Part shown: positions 56,961-64,000 of the stretch, one piece after another | How positions within the stretch are numbered: the first letter of the stretch is position 1 | How the letters are laid out: every line of letters begins with the position of its first letter | DNA from: Acholoe squamosa | Lineage: Eukaryota > Annelida > Polychaeta > Phyllodocida > Polynoidae | Assembly: GCA_949317995.1 (NCBI GenBank) | Contig: OX439041.1 | Span: 10,304,001 to 10,368,000, forward strand | Length of the DNA: 64,000 bases | Reading direction: 5' to 3' | Program-made: the position numbers and the translations under genes | The notes under the pieces: model-generated | Seen by the model: the letters and a program-made list of their open reading frames with translations, nothing else | What the model was told of the DNA's origin: nothing | Database searches by the model: none

Positions 56961-58050
56961 TAGTCAATAAGGCCGATATTAATTTTTTTACATCAGTATT
57001 TGTAAATATTCCCATACAAATGTGTTACATAATGCCTGGCAAAACATCGGGAACTAGCGGTATCCGACGGTGGCGCCCCCTGTGTTAAATTGATGAACTA
57101 GCTGTTGAATCGGCAGTATAGAATGAATACTGCTGCCATACATTGTGTAGGCCTATTTGTACAATCATCTTGTACGATTTGCATGGTCAAAGTGTGTTAA
57201 TGATTTTCTAGAGGGGCGTTTTTTTGTATGAGAATCTGAAATTTCTGATCGCAGTCCTATCTTGTGATCATTGACCGTTCTGAAATTGCCCCCTGTACGA
57301 CTTAGGCTTATGCCAGGATTACATAGGATTGCATAGAGCTGTTGCTAACGTAAGGCACTGTTGGCAGAATCATAGTGATACTCACTACACTTGGAGGGTT
57401 TTCAGTTGTAGGATTTGTGCACTACCCCCCAGATGTAAGGGTAATATGTGTGACCACCAATATACTAAACTGATGAAAGTGCTCATGCTGCTGTAAACTA
57501 CTGAAATATTTCATCATATAGTGCATCATTAATGCATCATGCCCATTGGTCGTCATGATGCAGGAATGCAGCCCTGGTGAGTAACTCGCCAAGGCTACAT
57601 CCAGGCATCATCATAGATGGGCATGATGCTTTCTTGCACTAGCAGTTCTTAAAGGTCAAGCATATGCAAGAACTAGTTTTAAGTAAAATTTATAAATCTT
57701 GTCATGCGTTAGTATGATGGTTTTGTAATTGGTTGGTATGGCTATCATTGCTGACGAGTGAAAGGTTATTGTATGCAGGGACTGAAGAGTCAGTCTAAAC
57801 ATGGAGGATGAAGTAGGTGACCAATGCTCCCATCACCTGGAATCACAAACGACACAGTAAATAATTCATGAAATCAATGTGTCAAACAGGTCATGGTACC
57901 TGGAATAAGGGTACCATCTAGAGGTAAAATTATCATATTATTTTTTTTTAAAGGAAATCATAAAGTCTTTAAACCAAGTTACATTGAACAGACGTTAATG
58001 TGGCATGACAGAACGACATGCTATCACACACCTAAAATGAGTATACCCCT
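56961..58050. other. No gene seen
   Basis: Spacer with one modular foldback copy. Confidence 0.5.
57518..57655. repeat. Modular foldback repeat, 3' part
   Basis: GATGCAGGAATGCAGCCCTG and GTAACTCGCCAAGGCTACAT form module 2; the left outer end is missing. Confidence 0.65.
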
Positions 58051-58155
58051 GCCATCAGCTGGCTGAAATTTTGCTAATCCGATACTTTTATAATAAAAAA
58101 AAATAGTATAGAAGAAATCAGTCAGATTAGCAAAAATCCGGCTGATCGACGGCAG
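58051..58155. mobile_element. MITE-like hairpin related to 25036-25174
   Basis: Arms include TTGCTAATC / GATTAGCAA and GCCATCAGC / GCTGATCGACGGC around an A/T-rich loop. Confidence 0.6.
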
Positions 58156-58719
58156 TGGAATAGCGGCTTAAGTCATTATCAAGGATGATGTTATTATGTC
58201 TATTTCAACTGAGGTTTTGTGGTAGTACCTATTCATTCAACACAGAAATTAACCCCAGTTATATCACCTAAATTAGTCTATATGAATAAAATTTCCCCTC
58301 GCAGGCCATTTGGTATCTCCGGAGGACCGAACACCTCAAGATTATCATTGTCAGAAGACAAGAATTAACTCTTTTTTTAAGCAGTATTATAAACCTTTAT
58401 AATAGTCCTCTTTGAAAGTCGCAAAGACAGTTTGTAGCCCAAAGCCCCAAGATTACAGAGTTTTCATATTGACTGCTATATATGATAACATAATTGTCTT
58501 CTAATTGCTGCTATATGAACCAGCTTTGTTTGATATGAATGATGATAAAGAGCATGTATGGATACTCTAAGAGTATAATGTACAAAGGAAAATTAGTTTG
58601 AGAAAAATCTCCACCATTTGACAAACAAAGTTGATATGTGTCTTAGAAGTCTCTTAGAGTCTTTTAACATCTTTTAACATCAGCATGAATATATATGTCT
58701 CACTTAGGTACATGACCCT

Positions 58720-58913
58720 TTAAGCGCTGCTTATTCATTAATGCATCATGCCCATGCGTTGTCATGATGCATGCGGCAAGTTACACGCATCAAGCTGACC
58801 CTACAAGATCAATACATTCCTGAGGGTCGGCATGAGGCTCTAATGAAGTCTAACTAGCACTTCACTGGAGCATCATGACAACCGAAATATGTGATGCATT
58901 CTTTTTTAATGGA
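58720..58913. repeat. Modular foldback repeat, degraded
   Basis: CCCTTTAAGCGCTGCTTATTC at the start (ends only); TAATGAAGTCTAACTAGCAC is a decayed module 1. It lies directly 3' of the receptor-like pseudogene. Confidence 0.6.
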
Positions 58914-58927
58914 GTAGGAGTACTTAC

Positions 58928-60820
58928 AGTAAGGAAGCTTGTTCCATCTATAACAAACATTCCGTAGACAGTAAAACCAATTGGCGGTCCAGTCACTCTC
59001 CCTATTTATAAACAGCCGTACCTGAAATACCAAACAGGAAACAGTAAAAGAAATTCTGAATTATTTGAACATATGATGACAATTCATTACAAAAAAAGTG
59101 GATAACACTGTAATTTGAGCTGGGCCTAGCAATTTGAATTTTAATCAGATTTGATTGATTTCAAATTTTGATTTTTCACTTTCACATTTTATATCAAATG
59201 ATTGTTGTTACAAACTTAAACTAATTGTTAACTGGTAAATATACAGCTGTCAGAGAAGATTGTATAAGTTGACATTAAAAAAATGCAAAAAATAACATGT
59301 AAATAAAAAATACATACAGGTTGTTACTTACATCTACAGAGTAGCCCTCACTGTTGATTCTATGCAGGATCATGACGTCCTCATGTGCCTGGATAAAGAT
59401 AATTATAAATGCATTCGGTGACCTGATGACACATTTTCCTTCCAATAGATCATAGATCTTTGCTCCTCAATAGGGCATTGAGTGGATAAGACTTTCTACC
59501 TAATGGAACCTGCCCAATGGTATTCTCCTCATGGCATTGAACAGCCAAAACTAACCCTTACCCTGACCCGTCTGCACGGATACAAATTTAGAATTGTTTA
59601 TAGAAACAAAGGTATATTTACCTGTGTATTCACACGTGAAGAAATGAGACACACTGTACCTGCATAGCAAACATTATTCATGAACCACATAGTGCCAGCT
59701 ATTGTAAAGAACAAGTAATCAGGATCTGCGGCAAATTTTACCAAAGTGTATGCCATGACACATGTTGCCATTATACTAAATAATAAGGTAACACCAATCC
59801 ACGCTGACAGGAAACTGTCAACAGTTTCTAAGACTTCACAGATTTTCAGATGTTGTTTGTGGAGTCTTTGTAAGTCTTTCTCGAGAGCAAAGGAATCTGA
59901 TTGCAGCCAGTTTGTCATTGATTTCGTTGAATTGATTGGTTATGATGATTCCGAAACTGTAAAATTGTAACAGTGTGAGTATCCAAATACCATTTTGCAT
60001 TACATTTTAACACAAGGTCAAATGCTCTCACAACATAAAAACCATCACTATTTTCTGTGAATGGTGTAGCTCAGGAGGCCATTTCTTAAACCACTACGAC
60101 TGCATACAGCTACTACGACTTCACAACCTGAAAGTTAGTACCAGTGATCGTAGGGAATGCACTACGTCTGTTGAGTACGATCACTCCTTATGTAGCAGTC
60201 ACATAGCATTTGGTAGGGCAGTCGTAGTGCTGCAGGCATTACTTGGCCAATACTATTGGGCTGTAATGTCACTAAATTAAGGGTTACCACTACGACTTGA
60301 AAGTAAGCAGTCGTAGCCTGTTAAGAAATGGCCTCCTGGCATTGTAGATGGTACCTTTGAGGTAAACCCAGATCTGAATGGCCTCCAGTGGGAGTAAGAA
60401 AATGAAAAATATAACAATCACAATTATGCTGTGACGGTGTATTTTAGAAAGTGTCTCCTTGTTGAAAGACAGAGGACAACTCTCCATAGAAACATAAATC
60501 GATGGTAGCAGATCAATCCACATGCAGGATTTGTAGTAAAATATAGCACTTAAAGCTATAGTCAATGAATGCATGACAAATACAACTTTCATACAGAGTG
60601 GCACTGCAAACCTTTCCCCAGCAAGAACTTTGGTGAAATAGCGGATCACGTTCAGCCAATGAACTATAACCAGTAATGGAGCATACACCTGTGACGGTGT
60701 GATATATGTTCTTTTCGTCTCGTTGCTTCCTGTATCGGGGCCATATTTCTTTGAGAAGTGGAGTCCAAATACTTTCATAAGTTTGACATAGCTTTGAAAA
60801 GCTGTGCTAAGTATAGTCAT
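58928..60820 (-). pseudogene. Insect-type gustatory-receptor-like (GRL) gene, disrupted
   Basis: Minus-strand pieces are as follows. Exon 1 (60355-60820) has ATG 60820 and three hydrophobic segments (QVYAPLLVIVHWLNVIRY; MHSLTIALSAIFYYKSCMW; IIVIVIFFIFLLPLEAIQIW). Exon 59622-59956 carries FGIIITNQFNEIN in one frame, then LEKDLQRLHKQHLKICEVLE and two membrane segments in another. Exon 59332-59388 encodes HEDVMILHRIN...YSVD. Exon 58928-59021 starts VRLFINR and shifts frame to GPPIGFTVYGMFVIDGTSF. This order and these motifs resemble the 7TM gustatory receptor superfamily (INxxL, LxxLH, GF...GxF before TM7). TM4 and the TM7 end (TYxxxxxQF) are not found, and a MITE (60072-60338) sits where TM4 would be expected. 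Two frame changes suggest a relic. The family assignment rests on pattern, not alignment. Confidence 0.5.
60072..60338. mobile_element. MITE, 267 bp, in the receptor-like gene
   Basis: Inverted ends CAGGAGGCCATTTCTTAA / TTAAGAAATGGCCTCCTG, with inner ACTACGACT / AGTCGTAG words repeated several times. Confidence 0.8.
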
Positions 60821-60982
60821 TATGGGTAAGATCCATGTTAACTTGTGTGCCTATTCTGTTCATTTCACTACTCAAACGTCTCACACCAGCATATTGACTG
60901 ATTGCAGGGGACTGTATCAGCAGTCATCAGACAACAAGAATCTGGATGAAGAGTCACTTATGTACACATTGTATTGAGCCCA

Positions 60983-62365
60983 GGAGGTTAATTCAAAACA
61001 TCCTGGGATCGCAACCTCAGTGATCTTAGGAATTATTCTACCTTATCATATTGGGCGATCTTAAGATTAGACTGCATTCACATTTCCTAGCCAGCACTAA
61101 GATCACATTGATCTTAGCCTCAAGCATGTATGATTTATGCTTGCCTATTAGAAGCATTGTGCCCCCCCCCAGGAGGTTAATTCAAAACATCCTGGGATCG
61201 CAACCCCATCAATCTTAGGAATTATTCTACCTTATCCTATTAAGCGATCTTAAGATCAGACTGCGTTCACATATCCTAGCCAGCACTAAGATCGCATCGA
61301 TCTTAGCCTCAGCCCTCCTACACTATTCCAAGAGGAACTGACTAGGCACAGGGGTAAGAGTCCCAAAATAAAGGAATAGCTGTGGAGTCACTCTTCTTCA
61401 CAAGAGTGCTTATACCATCGTTCCCCGTCCCCATATGGGCTAACAAAAGAGCACAGGGTGCAGTTGACCCCCGTACAGTATTCAAGAGTTGTTACCATGA
61501 ATGTATGATTTATGCTTGCCTATTAGAAACATTGTGCCCTCCCCCCAGGACAAAGAGAGAGAAGGGATGAATTACCTTACAGTGCACCTAACGCATGAGT
61601 AGCCCTATGAGCCCTCAAGGACACTCAGCAAACGTCCTCCCTCCCCTCTTTATGTATACAGCAGGCTATTCACTCTTTCGATCAGGAGTGTTCCCTGTAT
61701 GTGCTCTTGTACTCAGGTGAAACCACTATGCATTTCTTTCACTAAGATCGCAGTGATCTTAGTGATGGAAATGGAATAGTGAAGTGATCCCAGGACTAGC
61801 TATTCTGGACAGGCCTGCAACCACTGCATTAGATAGGGTAGACTGGCCAGGTCTTATGATATGTGCCTACACTAAGATCACTGGGGTTGCTATCCCAGGA
61901 TGTTTTGAATTAAGCTCCTCGAGGGCTCTTAGGGCTACTCATGCGTTAAGTGCACTGTAAGGTAATTCATCCCTTCTCTCTCTTTGTCCTGGGGGGAGGG
62001 CACAATGCTTCTAATAGGCAAGCATAAATCATACATTCATGGTAACAACTCTTGAATACTGTACGGGGGTCAACTGCACCCTGTGCTCTTTTGTTAGCCC
62101 ATATGGGGACGGGGAACGATGGTATAAGCACTCTTGTGAAGAAGAGTGACTCCACAGCTATTCCTTTATTTTGGGACTCTTACCCCTGTGCCTAGTCAGT
62201 ACTTCTTGGAATAGTGTAGGAGGGCTGAGGCTAAGATCGATGCGATCTTAGTGCTGGCTAGGATATGTGAACCCAGTCAACTCTTAAGATTGCTTAATAG
62301 GATAAGGTTGATTTATTCCTAAGATCGGTGGGGTCGTGATCCCAGGATGTTTTGAATTAAGCTCC
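60983..62365. mobile_element. Second locus of the duplicated-halves TIR element, opposite orientation
   Basis: A full element, inverted relative to 53807, spans about 61172-61918. A partial right half precedes it (60983-61171) and a right half in the opposite orientation follows (61919-62365). Left ends here read GGAGGTTAATTCAAAACATC. Confidence 0.8.
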
Positions 62366-63289
62366 AGACCCATTAGAGTCCATTAGCTGTGTGTTCACAT
62401 AGCACAATCTTATCAATAAAGTACACAAAGCACATATGTGTAGTTTATCAAATTTCTCCCCTCACAATTGAAGGCAAATTAGTTTTTTATTAAGAACTGA
62501 TCAATATCATCCTAAACACAACAGATGTTTTGCTAGGGTCGGTCGGGTTACTGGAAACACACCTTTTTTTAGGCCTAGTATCCATGCCTTATAGGAGCCT
62601 GGACCTCTACCCAGTGTGTACACTATTTTGAATTTCGCTGGTTATGCCAAAGATGCCAAAACACACGGATAAGGCATTGTCTTGATGGGTACCTTGTCCC
62701 TGAATAACATCCACTTCCAGGGACATGCCGGTCCCCCATCTTATCAGCTTATCAGTGCAAGTCGCCAGAACCAGCTCCACTCCCACTCCTGCATTTTGAC
62801 CCACAGTCATCATAAAACGCTCTGTGATTGGTCTGCATACTTAAGAGATATTTCAACACCCCCTTACCCCGGCGCTTATACAAGATGGCCGGTTCTTCAA
62901 ATACCGACGCTTAAACACAATGATACGGTAGATATACAATCTATTGTACTCACACAGAAGCTTTCATTGCGGGCAGTTTATTAAGAACATAGACATAGTT
63001 CCATGATAATCTGTCCAAAGGACATTTTCTTCATAAGCAATTAAAATTGTATATCATGAGGCAAAGCCATGTGTGATGCAATTTGATCTCCCAAGAGTGA
63101 AGAACTTTAATCTCCCAAGAGTGAAGAACTTTAATCAAAATAGTTTATGACCACATGCAAAAAAAGAAAGATTTTGGCCCTTATATTTGAGAGGGTTTGA
63201 CCAGAACACTCTAAACTACTTTTTTCCCCTTATGGGTGCCTCCTAGCTAATATTTAAATGTCATTTGGACTCGAAGCCAGCCATAGTGT
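62366..63289. other. No clear gene
   Basis: The minus-strand frame 62607-62813 (GVGVELVLATCTDKLIRWG) ends near a GT (CAAG/GTACCC) and could be an exon; family unknown. Confidence 0.35.
63085..63135. repeat. 24-bp direct duplication
   Basis: ATCTCCCAAGAGTGAAGAAC occurs twice back to back. Confidence 0.85.
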
Positions 63290-63745
63290 GTGTACAGGTA
63301 CATACACCTCGGTGCCCGGCAGCGGACAGCGACAACGCCCGTCTCGGCTAGCCTTGGCAGCAGCACACGGCGAAAAATAGTGTTTGTACATGATCGGTAC
63401 ACATGCCTCAGCGCCCGGCTAGGCCTCCTTTGGTTGGTTTAGTTCTAGCGGCGAAAAAAGATGCGTCTCGCTGTTATGTTTGTGTATAATACACCTCCCC
63501 GCCCAGCAACGGACAGCAACAGCGCACACGGCGAAAAAAGATGTGCCTGGACCGTGTTACTAACTGTTAGACTAGATATACACCTGGTCGCCCGGCAGTG
63601 GACAGCGACAGCGCACACGGCGAAAAAAGATGCGCCCGAACTGCTAGACCACCGTGTCTCCTCCTCCGAATGCGTCTCGCAGTTATTTTTCTCTACTAAA
63701 TACACCTCCTCGCCCGGCAGCGGACAGCGACAGCGCACACGGCTT
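63290..63745. repeat. Tandem repeat, about 4 units of 110-125 bp
   Basis: GCCCGGCAGCGGACAGCGAC and GCACACGGCGAAAAAAGATG recur four times. G+C-rich; it produces the long overlapping frames on both strands here. Confidence 0.8.
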
Positions 63746-63765
63746 TCTATCATATCCAGACGTGG

Positions 63766-63840
63766 TTCGAACCGAGCGTTTCTCGTCAGTCCCTGTGGCG
63801 CAGTGTATAGGGAGTTGGATTTTGGATGTGAGACTGCTGG
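63766..63840 (+). repeat. tRNA-derived SINE-like fragment
   Basis: TGGCGCAGTGTATAGGGAG (A box) and GGTTCGATCCC (B box) at the expected spacing; the stems are poor. Confidence 0.4.
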
Positions 63841-64000
63841 TTCGATCCCTACCCTGGCAATGAAAATTATCGTAGGTTTTAACATGTTACATATGACATG
63901 GAAGGACATGAGAGGCGTGCGGGTTATCCATGGATAACCGCACGCCTTCCAAGTGTCATGCTACAGCATTCATGCTGTGCAATATCGACAGATATGTGGA

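Noticed and set aside
62607..62813. Possible exon with VELVLATCTDKLIRWG
   Set aside because: Protein-like, but no acceptor, partner exon or family could be named; left as unassigned.
63445..63937. Overlapping frames of about 155 codons on both strands
   Set aside because: They follow the tandem repeat at 63290-63745 and a tRNA-like piece.

Overview
The window is animal nuclear DNA. The genes are split by GT-AG introns, and most of the sequence is A+T-leaning non-coding DNA packed with inverted-repeat transposons, tRNA-derived SINE-like pieces, LTR and LINE remnants, and microsatellites. Gene content fits a marine invertebrate: a tandem calmodulin cluster, a relic of an insect-type gustatory-receptor-like gene, and a cytochrome b5/fatty-acid-desaturase-like relic. 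The receptor-like family is known outside insects in hemichordates, echinoderms and several non-bilaterian and lophotrochozoan groups; the exact phylum is not determined here.

The backbone is a minus-strand calmodulin array. From right to left it holds: a complete canonical calmodulin gene (39860-48956, five coding exons, 149 aa); a broken 3' copy (28341-29369) with a 1-nt deletion; a complete but divergent calmodulin-like gene (8635-18865, 148 aa) that has lost one codon of EF-hand loop 2 exactly at a splice junction; and the first exon of a further copy (2544-2690) that runs off the left edge. In each gene the ATG sits alone on exon 1, directly before a GTAAGT donor, as in vertebrate CALM genes. 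The canonical gene and the left-edge copy share a promoter module (inverted CCAAT plus TTATGTAA) that the divergent gene has lost next to a transposon insertion.

Between and inside these genes lie many non-autonomous inverted-repeat elements, several with clear target-site duplications: a MULE-like element with 9-bp duplications carrying about 38 copies of a dyad AGTCCNNNGGACT (21161-22459); a 1-kb double foldback made of TCAACATTG words (19359-20370); a family with CACTG ends and, in most members, TA duplications (seven members), one of which encloses what looks like a three-exon spliced unit (55822-56960); PIF/Harbinger-like elements with TTA/TAA duplications; a TA-flanked element carrying a minisatellite, with its empty site visible in the calmodulin paralogue; a 3.7-kb long-armed foldback sitting in a LINE endonuclease fragment; and about 20 copies of a modular foldback repeat that begins and ends with the word ACCCTTTAAGGG.

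Plus-strand genes are sparse: a desaturase-like pseudogene at 24.3-25.9 kb with a CRE/NRF1/YY1-type promoter. On the minus strand at 58.9-60.8 kb lies the gustatory-receptor-like relic, flanked by two copies of a roughly 745-bp element whose halves are separately duplicated. The remaining long stretches show no convincing coding signal; they are listed as such.
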